Source: Streptomyces barringtoniae | GTDB lineage: Bacteria; Actinomycetota; Actinomycetes; Streptomycetales; Streptomycetaceae | Length of the DNA stretch: 64,000 nt | Direction of reading: 5' to 3' | Assembly: GCF_020819595.1 (NCBI RefSeq) | Contig: NZ_JAJHNP010000004.1 | Span: 124,001-188,000, forward strand | Made by a program: the position numbers and the translations under genes | The notes under the pieces: generated by a model | Told to the model about the DNA's origin: nothing | Databases searched by the model: none | The model's input: only the letters and a program-made list of their open reading frames with translations | Shown: one piece after another, positions 39,456 to 48,771 of the stretch | Numbering within the stretch: the first letter of the stretch is position 1 | How the letters are laid out: the number at the start of each line of letters is the position of its first letter

Positions 39456-40685
39456 ATGCATGCCTGGCCCGCTTCCGAGGTCCCCGCCCTGCCTGGTCAG
39501 GGCCGCGACCTGAGGATCCACGACACCGCGACCGGCGGCCTCGTCACCCTCGACCCCGGTCCCGTCGCCCGTATCTACGTCTGCGGCATCACCCCGTACG
39601 ACGCCACCCACCTGGGGCACGCGGCGACCTACAACGCGTTCGACCTCGTTCAGCGCGTGTGGCTCGACACCAAGCGGCAGGTCCACTACGTCCAGAACGT
39701 CACCGACGTCGACGATCCGCTGCTGGAGCGCGCGGAGCGGGACGGCGTCGACTGGGTCGCCCTCGCCGAGAAGGAGACGGCCCTCTTCCGCGAGGACATG
39801 ACCGCCCTCAGGATGCTCCCGCCGCAGCACTACATAGGCGCGGTGGAGGCGATACCCGGCATCGTCCCGCTCGTGGAGCGGCTGCGCGAGATCGGCGCGG
39901 CCTACGAGCTGGAGGGCGACATCTACTTCTCCGTCGAGTCCGACCCGCACTTCGGGCAGGTCTCGAACCTCGACGCGGCCGCCATGCGGCTGCTGTCCGC
40001 CGAGCGCGGCGGCGACCCGGACCGTCCGGGCAAGAAGAACCCGCTGGACCCGATGCTGTGGATGGCGGCCCGCGAGGGCGAGCCCAGCTGGGACGGCGGC
40101 ACCCTTGGCCGGGGCCGGCCCGGCTGGCACATCGAGTGCGTGGCCATCGCCCTCGACCACCTCGGCATGGGCTTCGACGTCCAGGGCGGCGGCTCGGACC
40201 TCGCCTTCCCGCACCACGAGATGGGCGCCTCGCACGCCCAGGTGCTCACCGGCGAGTTCCCCATGGCCAAGGCCTACGTCCACGCCGGCATGGTCGCCCT
40301 GCACGGCGAGAAGATGTCGAAGTCCAAGGGCAACCTCGTCTTCGTCTCGAAGCTGCGCCGAGACGGCGTCGACCCTGCCGCCATCCGCCTGGCCCTCCTC
40401 TCCCACCACTACCGCGCCGACTGGGAGTGGACCGACCAGGTCCTCCAGGACGCCGTGGCCCGCCTCGCACGCTGGCGCTCGGCCGTCTCCCGCCCCGACG
40501 GCCCGCCCGCCGGCACCCTGGTCGAGGAGATCCGCGAGGCCCTGTCCAACGACCTCGACGCCCCCGCCGCCCTCGCGGCGGTGGACCGCTGGGCGGCCCG
40601 GCAGGAGCAGGACGGCGGCACGGACACGGGCGCACCGGGCGTCGTCACGCGTGCCGTGGACGCGCTGCTCGGGGTGGCCCTGTGA
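39456..40685 (+). CDS. mshC: Cysteine:1D-myo-inosityl 2-amino-2-deoxy-glucopyranoside ligase MshC
   Basis: 409 residues, the standard MshC length. It is a cysteinyl-tRNA-synthetase-derived enzyme: zinc/cysteine ligand region [19 protein letters not shown] (HxGH), [21 protein letters not shown] and the KMSKS loop [11 protein letters not shown]. The shortened anticodon region and the [14 protein letters not shown] start distinguish MshC from CysS. It joins cysteine to GlcN-Ins using ATP in mycothiol biosynthesis. An ATG at 39450 is in frame, but 39456 fits the leaderless promoter. A strong terminator follows. Confidence 0.95.
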   Translation: MHAWPASEVPALPGQGRDLRIHDTATGGLVTLDPGPVARIYVCGITPYDATHLGHAATYNAFDLVQRVWLDTKRQVHYVQNVTDVDDPLLERAERDGVDWVALAEKETALFREDMTALRMLPPQHYIGAVEAIPGIVPLVERLREIGAAYELEGDIYFSVESDPHFGQVSNLDAAAMRLLSAERGGDPDRPGKKNPLDPMLWMAAREGEPSWDGGTLGRGRPGWHIECVAIALDHLGMGFDVQGGGSDLAFPHHEMGASHAQVLTGEFPMAKAYVHAGMVALHGEKMSKSKGNLVFVSKLRRDGVDPAAIRLALLSHHYRADWEWTDQVLQDAVARLARWRSAVSRPDGPPAGTLVEEIREALSNDLDAPAALAAVDRWAARQEQDGGTDTGAPGVVTRAVDALLGVAL

Positions 40686-40728
40686 ACACCGTGAGGCCGG
40701 GCGCCCGGTAGGGGGCGCGGGAACAGAA

Positions 40729-40763
40729 GAAGGGGCGCTTCCCGACACGGGAAGCGCCCCTTC
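40729..40763. terminator. Bidirectional terminator between mshC and the PAC2 gene
   Basis: GAAGGGGCGCTTCCC (40729-40743) and its exact complement (40749-40763) form a 15-bp stem with loop GACAC, between convergent genes. Confidence 0.88.
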
Positions 40764-40771
40764 GCCGTACC

Positions 40772-41692
40772 TCAGTCCTCCGAACCGTCCTCGTCATCCT
40801 CCTTGGCCCCGCCGCCGGAGGCAGGGGGCCGCGGTTTCCCGCCCGGAGGGCTCACGTCCCGGCGTCGCAGATACCGTTCGAACTCGCGGGCGATCGCCTC
40901 ACCCGACGCCTCCGGCAGCTCCGCGGTGTCCCGCGCCTCCTCCAGCGTCTGGACGTACTCGGCGACCTCGCTGTCCTCGGCGGCCAGCTGGTCCACGCCC
41001 ACCTGCCAGGCACGGGCGTCCTCCGGCAGCTCCCCCTGCGGGATGCGCAGGTCCAGCAGGTCCTCCAGCCGGTTGAGCAGCGCCAGCGTGGCCTTCGGGT
41101 TCGGCGGCTGGGAGACGTAGTGCGGTACGGCCGCCCACAGCGACACCGCCGGGACGCCGGCGTGCGTGCAGGCCTCCTGCAGGACGCCGACGATGCCCGT
41201 CGGGCCCTCGTACTTGGTCTCCTCCAGGTCCATCCGCTGGGCCAGGTCCGGGTCGGACGTCACCCCGCTGACCGGCACGGGACGCGTGTGCGGGGTGTCA
41301 CCGAGCAGGGCGCCCAGGATGACCACCAGCTCCACGCCGAGCTCGTGCGCGAAGCCCAGCAGCTCGTTGCAGAACGAGCGCCAGCGCATGGACGGTTCGA
41401 TGCCGCGCACCAGCACCAGGTCACGCGGCTTCTCACCGCCGACCCGCACCACCGACAGCCTTGTCGTCGGCCAGGTGATCTTGCGCACACCGGCGTCCAT
41501 GAACACCGTGGGCCGGTTCACCTGGAAGTCGTAGTAGTCCTCGGCGTCCAGCGCCGCGAACACCTCGCCCTTCCATTCGCGTTCCAGATGCGCGACCGCC
41601 GTGGAGGCGGCGTCGCCGGCATCGTTCCAGCCCTCGAACGCGGCCACCATGACTGGGTCGATCAGCTCGGGAACCCCCTCCAGCTCGATCAC
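40772..41692 (-). CDS. PAC2 family protein
   Basis: 306 residues. MVAAFEGWNDAGDAASTAVA and LVLVRGIEPSMRWRSF, LGALLGDTPHTRPVPVSG and TGIVGVLQEACTHAGVPAVS are the PAC2 blocks; the C-terminal 40 residues are polar and acidic. PAC2 is the proteasome-assembly-chaperone fold; actinobacteria have proteasomes, and arc lies at the end of this window, but a role of this protein in proteasome assembly is not shown. GTG start with GGAAGGAGG upstream. The 175 bp upstream hold nothing I recognise. Confidence 0.9.
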   Translation of the reverse strand: MIELEGVPELIDPVMVAAFEGWNDAGDAASTAVAHLEREWKGEVFAALDAEDYYDFQVNRPTVFMDAGVRKITWPTTRLSVVRVGGEKPRDLVLVRGIEPSMRWRSFCNELLGFAHELGVELVVILGALLGDTPHTRPVPVSGVTSDPDLAQRMDLEETKYEGPTGIVGVLQEACTHAGVPAVSLWAAVPHYVSQPPNPKATLALLNRLEDLLDLRIPQGELPEDARAWQVGVDQLAAEDSEVAEYVQTLEEARDTAELPEASGEAIAREFERYLRRRDVSPPGGKPRPPASGGGAKEDDEDGSED

Positions 41693-41867
41693 CCAGTGCC
41701 TCCTTCCGACGTGCCCTCGCTTGACTCACCAACCTTACGGCGTCCGGCGGGGGCGCCCGCAGCCCCCTTGCGTGGGCCAGTGACCGGATCACTGCCCCGT
41801 TCGCCACTGTGGAACACCCCCCGTCAACCCGGAGCCCGACCGGACCGGCACAGGCGTTTGCCCATGC

Positions 41868-42539
41868 TCACAGGGTGCTGCGCAGCCACTGCTCCACGCT
41901 CGCGATGTGCACGGTCGCCCAGGAGCGGGCCGCCTCCGCGTCCCGGTCGCGCAGCGCGGACAGGATCGCCCGGTGCTCGCGAAGGGTGCGGCCGACCGCG
42001 TCCTCCTGGGTGAGACCCCGCCAGATCCGGGCCCGGGTGGTCGGCCCCGACAGGCCGTCCAGCAGCGAGCACAGCACCGAGTTGCCGGCGCCGCGCACGA
42101 TGCCGCGATGGAACTCCAGGTCGGCGGCGACCAGCTCCTCCACCGAGGGCTGGTCGCCGAGGGCCTCCAACTGGGCGGACAGCGCGTCCAGTTGCTGTTC
42201 GCCGATCCGGAAGGCCGCCATCGCGGTCGCGGCCGGCTCCAGGATCCGGCGCACCGCGAGGAACTCCAGCACGGTGTCGTCGCGGTGGAAGTCCACGACG
42301 AAGCTCAGCGCCTCCAGCAGCAGTTGCGGATCGAGACTCGTGACGTACGTGCCGTCTCCCTGCCGCACGTCCAGGATCCGGATCAGCGACAGCGCCCGTA
42401 CGGCCTCCCGCAGCGAGTTGCGCGACAGTCCCAGCTCGGCGGCCAGCTCGCTCTCCTTGGGCAACCGGTCCCCGGGCCGCAGCGCACCGGAGACGATCAT
42501 GCCCTTGATCTTCTCGATCGCCTCATCGGTGACTGCCAT
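41868..42539 (-). CDS. FadR/GntR family regulator (FCD domain)
   Basis: 223 residues. Winged helix GALRPGDRLPKESELAAELG and SRNSLREAVRALSLIRILDV, then an FCD helical domain with DLEFHRGIV (metal ligands) and EHRAIL. The ATG at 42539 has GGGAGG upstream. A perfect palindrome lies 21 bp before the ATG, so autoregulation is likely. No transporter or catabolic gene is adjacent, so its ligand and main targets are elsewhere. Confidence 0.9.
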   Translation of the reverse strand: MAVTDEAIEKIKGMIVSGALRPGDRLPKESELAAELGLSRNSLREAVRALSLIRILDVRQGDGTYVTSLDPQLLLEALSFVVDFHRDDTVLEFLAVRRILEPAATAMAAFRIGEQQLDALSAQLEALGDQPSVEELVAADLEFHRGIVRGAGNSVLCSLLDGLSGPTTRARIWRGLTQEDAVGRTLREHRAILSALRDRDAEAARSWATVHIASVEQWLRSTL

Positions 42540-42559
42540 GACCGGCCTCCCTGGTCGCC

Positions 42560-42574
42560 AGACATCGGATGTCT
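42560..42574. promoter_or_regulatory. Palindromic operator of the FadR-type regulator
   Basis: AGACATCGGATGTCT is a perfect 7-bp inverted repeat around one G, 21 bp upstream of the regulator ATG. The form agrees with FCD/GntR operators. Confidence 0.7.
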
Positions 42575-42583
42575 CAGCGGCCA

Positions 42584-43129
42584 TTATGCGGGCGCGGCGT
42601 CGAACCACTCCCTGCCGTCCGCCCAGTGCCGCACCCAGCCGGCGAAGCCGGGCTCGCCGGCGGTGTGACCGAACTCCGCCCCGAAGGGCACCGCTCCCTC
42701 ACCGGTGATCTGCCATATGTGACCCCGGTGCGGGCCCGTGACGATCAGGTGCCAGTCCATGCCGCAGCCGTCGGTCCCCAGCCGCAGGGAACCGTCGTGG
42801 GCCACCCGCTCGATCACGGGCTCGGGGTCCTCGTACGGGCCGTCGTCGTCCTCCCACACCCAGGCCCGGGTGAGCGGGAACGGCTCGGCGAGCCGCTGGT
42901 GCTCTGCGCCCCCGCGCAGCCCGGCCATCCCGTACTCCGGCGGCCCCTGCAAGGACCCGTCGGTCGCCTCGGCCACGAACGTCCGGTACGGCTCGGGCAG
43001 CACCACGCGGTGCTCCGCCTCGAAGGCGTGCACGGCCGCCCAGCCGAGGGCGGACGCGCCGCCGTCGTCCACCGCGAAGGCCTCCCGCAGAGCCGCCAGT
43101 TCGGCGGGATCCGCTTGATCGTTGTTCAT
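42584..43129 (-). CDS. SMI1/KNR4 family protein
   Basis: 181 residues. LGWAAVHAFEAEHRVVLPEPYRTFV and EATDGSLQGPPEYGM are the SMI1/KNR4 signature, then LRLGTDGCGMDWHLIVTG and FAGWVRHWADGREW. Such proteins often act as immunity proteins to secreted toxins, or as housekeeping scaffold proteins; no toxin gene is nearby. It lies 44 bp upstream of the FadR-type regulator on the same strand. Confidence 0.88.
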   Translation of the reverse strand: MNNDQADPAELAALREAFAVDDGGASALGWAAVHAFEAEHRVVLPEPYRTFVAEATDGSLQGPPEYGMAGLRGGAEHQRLAEPFPLTRAWVWEDDDGPYEDPEPVIERVAHDGSLRLGTDGCGMDWHLIVTGPHRGHIWQITGEGAVPFGAEFGHTAGEPGFAGWVRHWADGREWFDAAPA

Positions 43130-43173
43130 GCCCCCATGGAAGCACCCGGCACTGACAACGCCCCCCGGGCAGG

Positions 43174-43213
43174 CGAGAGGGGCGGCCCCATCGGCGTGGG
43201 GCCGCCCCTCTCG
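43174..43213 (-). terminator. Terminator of the glycerol operon
   Basis: A perfect 17-bp inverted repeat (43174-43190 with 43197-43213) with a 6-base loop lies about 80 bp after the glpD stop. Confidence 0.85.
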
Positions 43214-43295
43214 GTCGTCCGGACCCGGTGCGGCGGTCCGGCGCTGCGGAGGCGGCCGGTCCCGGTCAGGGAAACGGACCGGACGCCACCGAGGC

Positions 43296-44912
43296 CTACT
43301 TCTTGTCGAGCAGGTCCTGCACCTTCGCGCGGACCTCGTCCGTGGCCAGGCCCCGGATGGTCAGCGTGGTGCGGCGGCGCAGCACGTCGTCCGGCGTCTC
43401 GGCCCACTCGTGGTCACGGGCCCAGACGACCTGCGCCCAGATCTCCGGCGCGTCGGGGTGGACACGCTCGGCCAGCTCCGGGTCGTCGTTCGCCAGGCGG
43501 GCGATGTCGAAGGCCAGGGAGCCGTAGTGGGTGGCCAGGTGCCTGGCGGTGTCGGCGGCCATGCGCGGACCCGGAGCCGGCCGGTCCACCAGCAGACGGT
43601 GGGCGACGGCGCGCGGGTTGGCGACACCGGGCAGCGGCAGCTTCTTCGGCAGCGAGGAGATGGGCTCGAAGTCGTCGCCCAGGGGGTGGCCCGGCAGCGC
43701 CTCCAGCTTCTGCATCACCGTACGGCCGATGTGCCGGAAGGTGGTCCACTTGCCGCCCGCGACGGACAGCATGCCGCCCTTGCCCTCGGTCACCACGGTC
43801 TCGCGCTTGGCCTTGGCGGTGTCCCCGGGGCCGCCCGGCAGCACCCGCAGGCCGGCGAAGGCGTAGGTGATCAGGTCGCGCTGGAGCTGCTGGTCCCGGA
43901 CGGAGAACGCGGCCTCGTCCAGGATCTGCGCTATGTCCTTGTCGTTGACGGACACGTCCGCCGGGTCGCCCTCGTACTCCTCGTCGGTGGTGCCGAGCAG
44001 CAGCATGTCCTCCCAGGGGAGGGCGAAGGTGATGCGGTACTTGTCGATCGGGGTCGCGAGCGCGGCCTTCCAGGGGGAGGTGCGCTTCAGGACCAGGTGC
44101 GCGCCCTTGGACAGGCGGATGGACGGTGCCGCGTTCGGGTCCTCCATCCGGCGCAGGTGGTCGACCCAGGGGCCGGTCGCATTCAGCACCAGGCGGGCGT
44201 TGACCCCGAACTCCTCGCCGGACAGGCGGTCCTTGAGCTCGGCGCCGGTGACCCGGCCGTTGGTGAAGCGCAGGCCGGCGACCTCGGCGTGGTTCAGGAC
44301 GACCGCGCCCGCCTCGACGGCCGCGCGGACCGTCATCAGCGCCATGCGGGCGTCGTTCATCTGGTCGTCGCCGTACACGGCCACGGCCTTGAGGTTCTCG
44401 GTGCGCAGCTCGGGCACGTCCTGCGCCGCCTTGGCGGGGGAGAGCAGGTGGCCCACGCCGTCGCCGAACGCGGAGAGCGCGGAGTAGGCGAACACGCCCG
44501 CGCCGAGCTTCGCCGCGCCGTGCGGCCCGCCCTTGTACACGGGGAGGTAGAAGGTGAGCGGGTTCGCCAGGTGGGGGGCCACCTGGCGGGAGACCGCACG
44601 GCGCTCGAAGTGGTTCTCCGCCACCAGCTTCACCGCGCCGGTCTGCAGGTAGCGCAGACCGCCGTGGAGCAGCTTGGAGGAGGCGGAGGAGGTGGCACCG
44701 GCGAAGTCGCCGGCGTCGACCAGAGCCACCCTCAGGCCGGACTGCGCGGCGTGCCAGGCGGTGGAGATGCCCAGGATGCCGCCGCCGATCACCAGAAGGT
44801 CGTACGACGCCTTGGAGAGTTGCTCCCTGGTCTCGGCCCGGCTCGGGTTGGAGCCGGAGGCCGGGTGCGTCCCCAGGGCAGGCACGGAACTCAGGGTGGA
44901 CTGACTGGTCAT
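43296..44912 (-). CDS. glpD: Glycerol-3-phosphate dehydrogenase (FAD)
   Basis: 538 residues. FAD-binding LLVIGGGILGISTAWHAA near residue 39, SSASSKLLHGGLRYL, and the later GGKWTTFRHIGRTVM are diagnostic of aerobic GlpD. It oxidises glycerol-3-phosphate to dihydroxyacetone phosphate and passes electrons to quinone at the membrane. About 30 low-complexity residues precede the FAD domain. Last gene of glpF-glpK-glpD, 48 bp after glpK, with a terminator downstream. Confidence 0.95.
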   Translation of the reverse strand: MTSQSTLSSVPALGTHPASGSNPSRAETREQLSKASYDLLVIGGGILGISTAWHAAQSGLRVALVDAGDFAGATSSASSKLLHGGLRYLQTGAVKLVAENHFERRAVSRQVAPHLANPLTFYLPVYKGGPHGAAKLGAGVFAYSALSAFGDGVGHLLSPAKAAQDVPELRTENLKAVAVYGDDQMNDARMALMTVRAAVEAGAVVLNHAEVAGLRFTNGRVTGAELKDRLSGEEFGVNARLVLNATGPWVDHLRRMEDPNAAPSIRLSKGAHLVLKRTSPWKAALATPIDKYRITFALPWEDMLLLGTTDEEYEGDPADVSVNDKDIAQILDEAAFSVRDQQLQRDLITYAFAGLRVLPGGPGDTAKAKRETVVTEGKGGMLSVAGGKWTTFRHIGRTVMQKLEALPGHPLGDDFEPISSLPKKLPLPGVANPRAVAHRLLVDRPAPGPRMAADTARHLATHYGSLAFDIARLANDDPELAERVHPDAPEIWAQVVWARDHEWAETPDDVLRRRTTLTIRGLATDEVRAKVQDLLDKK

Positions 44913-44960
44913 GTCGGGTACTTACTCCTCGTCAGAGATGTCTGAGCTGGTGTGGGCCGC

Positions 44961-46499
44961 TCAGCTCTCGTCCTCGATCCAGCCCATGGTCCGGTCGACG
45001 GCCTTGAGCCAGTTCTTGTACTCACGGTCGCGGGTGTCCGCGTCCATCTGGGGGGTCCACTCGGCGGCCCGGCGCCAGTTGGCGCGCAGTTCGTCGGTGC
45101 TGGACCAGAAGCCGACGGCGAGACCGGCGGCGTAGGCGGCGCCGAGGCAGGTGGTCTCGGCGACCATCGGGCGCACCACGGGCGCGTCCAGGACGTCGGC
45201 GAGGGTCTGCATCAGCAGGTTGTTGGAGGTCATGCCGCCGTCGACCTTCAGGGTCACCAGCTCGTCGCCGGAGTCCTTGACCATGGCGTCGGCGATCTCG
45301 CGGGTCTGCCAGGCGGTCGCCTCCAGCACCGCGCGGGCGAGGTGCGCCTTGGTGACGTACCGGGTCAGACCGGCGATCACACCGCGGGCGTCGGAACGCC
45401 AGTGCGGGGCGAACAGACCGGAGAAGGCCGGCACGAAGTAGGCGCCGCCGTTGTCCTCGACCGAGAGCGCGAGCGTCTCGATCTCGGCGGCGGTGGAGAT
45501 CAGGCCCATCTGGTCGCGCATCCACTGCACCAGCGAGCCGGTGACGGCGATCGAGCCCTCCAGGGCGTAGACCGTCGGCTGCTCGCCGATCTTGTAACCG
45601 ACCGTGGTCAGCAGACCGGCGTAGGAGTTGATGATCTTGTCACCGGTGTTCATCACCATGAAGGTGCCGGTGCCGTAGGTGGACTTGGTCTCGCCCTCGG
45701 AGAAGCAGGTCTGGCCGAACAGGGCCGCCTGCTGGTCGCCGAGCGCGGAGGCGACCGGGACGCCGCCGAGCACGTCGCCGAGCTTGCCGCCGGTGACCTC
45801 GCCGTAGACCTCGGCGGAGGAGCGGATCTCCGGCAGGATCGCCAGCGGCACGCCGATGGACTCGGCGATCTTCTCGTCCCACTGCATGGTGTGCAGGTTC
45901 ATCAGCATGGTGCGGGAGGCGTTGGTGACGTCGGTGACGTGCTTGCCGCCGTTGACACCGCCGGTCAGGTTCCAGATGACCCAGGTGTCCATGGTGCCGA
46001 AGAGGATGTCGCCGGCCTCGGCGCGCTCCTTCAGGCCGTCGACGTTGTCGAGCAGCCAGCGGGCCTTGGGTCCGGAGAAGTACGAGGCCAGCGGCAGGCC
46101 GGTCTCGCGGCGGAAGCGGTCCTGGCCGACGTTGCGGCCCAGCTCCTTGCAGAGGCTGTCGGTGCGGGTGTCCTGCCAGACGAGGGCGTTGTGGACGGGC
46201 TCACCGGTGTTCTTGTCCCACAGCACGGTGGTCTCGCGCTGGTTGGTGATGCCGATGGCCTTGATGTCGTCACGGGTGATGCCGGCCTTGGCGATGGCCC
46301 CGGCGACAACTTCCTGGACGTTGGTCCAGATCTCGTTGGCGTTGTGCTCGACCCAGCCCGGCTTGGGGAAGATCTGCTCGTGCTCCTTCTGGTCGACGGA
46401 GACGATACGGCCGTCCCGGTCGAAGACGATGCAGCGGCTGGAGGTCGTGCCCTGGTCGATCGCGGCGATGAACGGGCCTGCGGTGTGGGCGTCGGTCAC
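44961..46499 (-). CDS. glpK: Glycerol kinase
   Basis: 512 residues, the usual length. FGGY-family signatures: [15 protein letters not shown] at the N-terminus, [14 protein letters not shown], and [20 protein letters not shown] near the C-terminus. It phosphorylates glycerol with ATP after entry through GlpF. It lies 65 bp after glpF and 48 bp before glpD in the same operon. Confidence 0.96.
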   Translation of the reverse strand: MTDAHTAGPFIAAIDQGTTSSRCIVFDRDGRIVSVDQKEHEQIFPKPGWVEHNANEIWTNVQEVVAGAIAKAGITRDDIKAIGITNQRETTVLWDKNTGEPVHNALVWQDTRTDSLCKELGRNVGQDRFRRETGLPLASYFSGPKARWLLDNVDGLKERAEAGDILFGTMDTWVIWNLTGGVNGGKHVTDVTNASRTMLMNLHTMQWDEKIAESIGVPLAILPEIRSSAEVYGEVTGGKLGDVLGGVPVASALGDQQAALFGQTCFSEGETKSTYGTGTFMVMNTGDKIINSYAGLLTTVGYKIGEQPTVYALEGSIAVTGSLVQWMRDQMGLISTAAEIETLALSVEDNGGAYFVPAFSGLFAPHWRSDARGVIAGLTRYVTKAHLARAVLEATAWQTREIADAMVKDSGDELVTLKVDGGMTSNNLLMQTLADVLDAPVVRPMVAETTCLGAAYAAGLAVGFWSSTDELRANWRRAAEWTPQMDADTRDREYKNWLKAVDRTMGWIEDES

Positions 46500-46564
46500 T
46501 GTGTGCTCCTGAAAGGATCCGTGGTAAGGGGGCTGTCCGTACGGCGCGTGCTTCGAGGCGTTGT

Positions 46565-47359
46565 CTAGGCGAAGGCGACGTTGTAAATGCCCGCGGCGAT
46601 GGCGCCGCCGATCAGCGGACCGACGACCGGGACCCAGGCGTAGGCCCAGTCGGAACCGCCCTTGTTGGGCAGCGGCAGCAGGGCGTGCACGATGCGCGGC
46701 CCCAGGTCACGGGCCGGGTTGATCGCGTAGCCCGTCGGACCGCCGAGGGACAGACCGATCGACACCACCACGAACGCGGTGATCAGACCGCCGAGGATGC
46801 CGAGGCCGTTGCCCTTGTCGTTCAGGCCCTGCGTGAGGACCGCGAGGATCAGCACGACCGTGCCGATGATCTCCGTGGCGAGGTTCTGCGCCGCGTTGCG
46901 GATCTCCGGACCGGTGGAGAAGATGCCGAGGACCGGGCCCGCGCCCTTCTCCTGGGCCTCGACCGCCTTGGCCGCGGTGGCCTGCGCGCCGGGACCGCCG
47001 ACGATCTCCTTGTCGGTCAGGTGGGCGTGGAACTGGCCGTAGTAGGCGACCCACACCAGCGTCGCGCCGATCATCGCGCCGAGCAGCTGGCCGGCGAAGT
47101 AGACCGGGACGTTGCTCCAGTCGCTGTTCTTGATGGCGAGAGCCACCGTGACGGCGGGGTTGAGGTGGGCGCCGGACAGCGGTCCGGAGATGTACACGGC
47201 CGTCATGACGGCGAAGCCCCACCCGAAGGCGATGGCGAGCCAACCGGCGTTACGGGCCTTGGAGGCCTTCAGCGTGACGGCCGCGCAGACGCCGCCGCCG
47301 AGCAGGATGAGTATGGCGGTACCGATGGTCTCGCCGATGAAGATGTCGGAGCTGGACAC
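46565..47359 (-). CDS. glpF: Glycerol facilitator (MIP/aquaglyceroporin)
   Basis: 264 residues with six membrane helices and two NPA boxes, [10 protein letters not shown] and [11 protein letters not shown]; the Asp after the second NPAR marks glycerol facilitators. First gene of the glycerol operon. The 366-bp gap to gylR holds a promoter with an operator (47466-47507) and a further palindrome (47553-47568). Confidence 0.95.
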   Translation of the reverse strand: MSSSDIFIGETIGTAILILLGGGVCAAVTLKASKARNAGWLAIAFGWGFAVMTAVYISGPLSGAHLNPAVTVALAIKNSDWSNVPVYFAGQLLGAMIGATLVWVAYYGQFHAHLTDKEIVGGPGAQATAAKAVEAQEKGAGPVLGIFSTGPEIRNAAQNLATEIIGTVVLILAVLTQGLNDKGNGLGILGGLITAFVVVSIGLSLGGPTGYAINPARDLGPRIVHALLPLPNKGGSDWAYAWVPVVGPLIGGAIAAGIYNVAFA

Positions 47360-47465
47360 CCGCGACTCCTTTGTCCTTCGTCCAGGGATAGCCGAACCCC
47401 GGGTCCCTCCGGTGGTTCTGCCGCCCTCGGGGGTGAGAGCGATTGCCGGTCCTTGGCGTTGTCAC

Positions 47466-47507
47466 ACTCTAGCGCGTATTGCCGGTAGGTGTTCGACAAT
47501 GCCGACC
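47466..47507 (-). promoter_or_regulatory. glpF promoter and GylR operator
   Basis: On the minus strand TAGAGT (47466-47471) is a good -10. The -35 position falls inside a 26-bp element (47482-47507) containing TGTTCGACAATGCCGA. The same element, with one indel and two or three base changes, lies upstream of gylR at 48544-48568. A regulator bound there would block RNA polymerase. Confidence 0.65.
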
Positions 47508-47552
47508 GATGGACGGGAGTCTTGCTTCGGCGTTACGCATGCGTCAAGAGTT

Positions 47553-47568
47553 CTGTTATCGAAAACAG
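47553..47568. promoter_or_regulatory. GlpR-like palindrome upstream of glpF
   Basis: CTGTTATCGAAAACAG is palindromic at seven of eight pairs and resembles glycerol-regulon operators of other bacteria. It lies about 80 bp upstream of the proposed glpF -10. The surrounding bases are A+T-rich for this genome. Confidence 0.4.
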
Positions 47569-47725
47569 GATCGTTATTGATCGCCGCCGGATATCACTCT
47601 TCGCGCGCTGACGTGGGCATTGGCCCCATATGTCGGTTTCAGGGTAGGGCGAGAACCGGAACGCCGCCCGGCGTTCCGGTCGTCCCTGGGGGGCCCAGGT
47701 GTGCCGTCGAGGGAGCGCCGAGCGC

Positions 47726-48490
47726 TCAGAACCGTCCCGCGCCCAGGTCCCTGGACACCGCGCGGGCGCAGTCGCGCACCGCCGCGATCAGCTCGGGAAG
47801 CAGCTGCCCGTCCCGGCACAGCCGTTCCACGGCTCCGGTGATGCCGACCGCGCCCACGGGCATACGGCGCCGGTCGTGGATGGGCGCGGCGACCGACGCC
47901 ACGCCCTCCCAGGTCTCCTCGACGTCCGCCGCGTATCCACGCGCGCGTGTGATGTCGAGAAGGTGCTCGAAGTCCTCCATGTCGCACACCGTGCGGTCCG
48001 TGAAGGGCTTCCGGTCGGCCTCCAGCGCCTCGCTGTGCGCCACCGGGTCGTAGGCCGACAGCACCTTGCCGAGCGCCGTGGAGTGCAGCGGCTGCATGGC
48101 GCCGATCTCCAGCACCTGCCGGCTGTCGTCCGGCCGGAAGACGTGGTGCACGATCAGCACGCCCTGCTGGTGCAGGACCCCCAGATACACGCTCTCCCCG
48201 CTGGAACGGGCCAGGTCGTCGGTCCATACCAGGGCCCTGGCCCGCAACTCGTGCACGTCCAGGTACGTGGTGCCCAGGCGCAGCAGCTCCGCGCCCAGCT
48301 GGTAGCGCCCGGAGGCGTCGTCCTGCTCCACGAAGCCCTCCTGCTGGAGGGTGCGCAGAATGCCGTGGGCCGTGCCCTTGGCGAGGCCGAGTGACGAGGC
48401 GATGTCCGACAGGCCGAGCCGCCGCTCGCCGCCCGCGAGCAACCGCAGCATCGCGGCCGCCCGTTCGAGCGACTGGATGTTCCGTGCCAT
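47726..48490 (-). CDS. gylR: IclR-family glycerol operon regulator GylR
   Basis: 254 residues, the published GylR length. N-terminal winged helix (SLERAAAMLRLLAGGERRLG, LAKGTAHGILRTLQQEGFVE) and C-terminal IclR effector domain (QPLHSTALGKVLSAYDP, GVASVAAPIHDRRRMPVGAV). In S. coelicolor GylR represses the glycerol operon and itself, with glycerol-3-phosphate as inducer. ATG at 48490 with AGGACGG upstream. It lies upstream of glpF in the same direction. Confidence 0.95.
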   Translation of the reverse strand: MARNIQSLERAAAMLRLLAGGERRLGLSDIASSLGLAKGTAHGILRTLQQEGFVEQDDASGRYQLGAELLRLGTTYLDVHELRARALVWTDDLARSSGESVYLGVLHQQGVLIVHHVFRPDDSRQVLEIGAMQPLHSTALGKVLSAYDPVAHSEALEADRKPFTDRTVCDMEDFEHLLDITRARGYAADVEETWEGVASVAAPIHDRRRMPVGAVGITGAVERLCRDGQLLPELIAAVRDCARAVSRDLGAGRF

Positions 48491-48771
48491 CGCCGTCCTG
48501 CCTCCGTCTTCCTCGACTGCCGCCGGCGGTGCTCGACAACACCGTTCGGCAATGTCGAACACTACCGGTCCATGCCGATCTCCCGCCAATGGTCCGACGG
48601 CACTTGTTACATCACACGTGGCCCCACTGTGGGGTACCCGCCACCCGGCGTCCGCCTCGTGGACGCCGGTGCCCATCCAAGCCGACTCCCGGTTAGTCTG
48701 GCGCCGTGCGGCCTCCTCGCCTGCCGGGGATACCGCATAGCCGACAGCCGTCGCATCTAGGGAGCCCCTCC
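48491..48771. other. gylR-metH divergent intergenic region
   Basis: Besides the GylR operator it holds CCCCACTGTGGGG (48622-48634), a perfect 6-bp dyad around T that could be a metH operator, and TTAGTC/TAGTCT near 48694 as a possible metH -10. I see no cobalamin-riboswitch box. Confidence 0.4.
48544..48568 (-). promoter_or_regulatory. GylR operator upstream of gylR
   Basis: Minus-strand TGTTCGACATTGCCGA inside a 25-bp match to the glpF operator. A second TCGACA at 48533-48538 faces TGTCGA at 48553-48558. The site is about 55 bp before the gylR ATG, fitting autorepression. Confidence 0.65.

Noticed and set aside
48491..48771. Cobalamin riboswitch before metH
   Set aside because: No B12-box consensus or long structured leader could be found; the region is better explained by the gylR operator and simple promoters.
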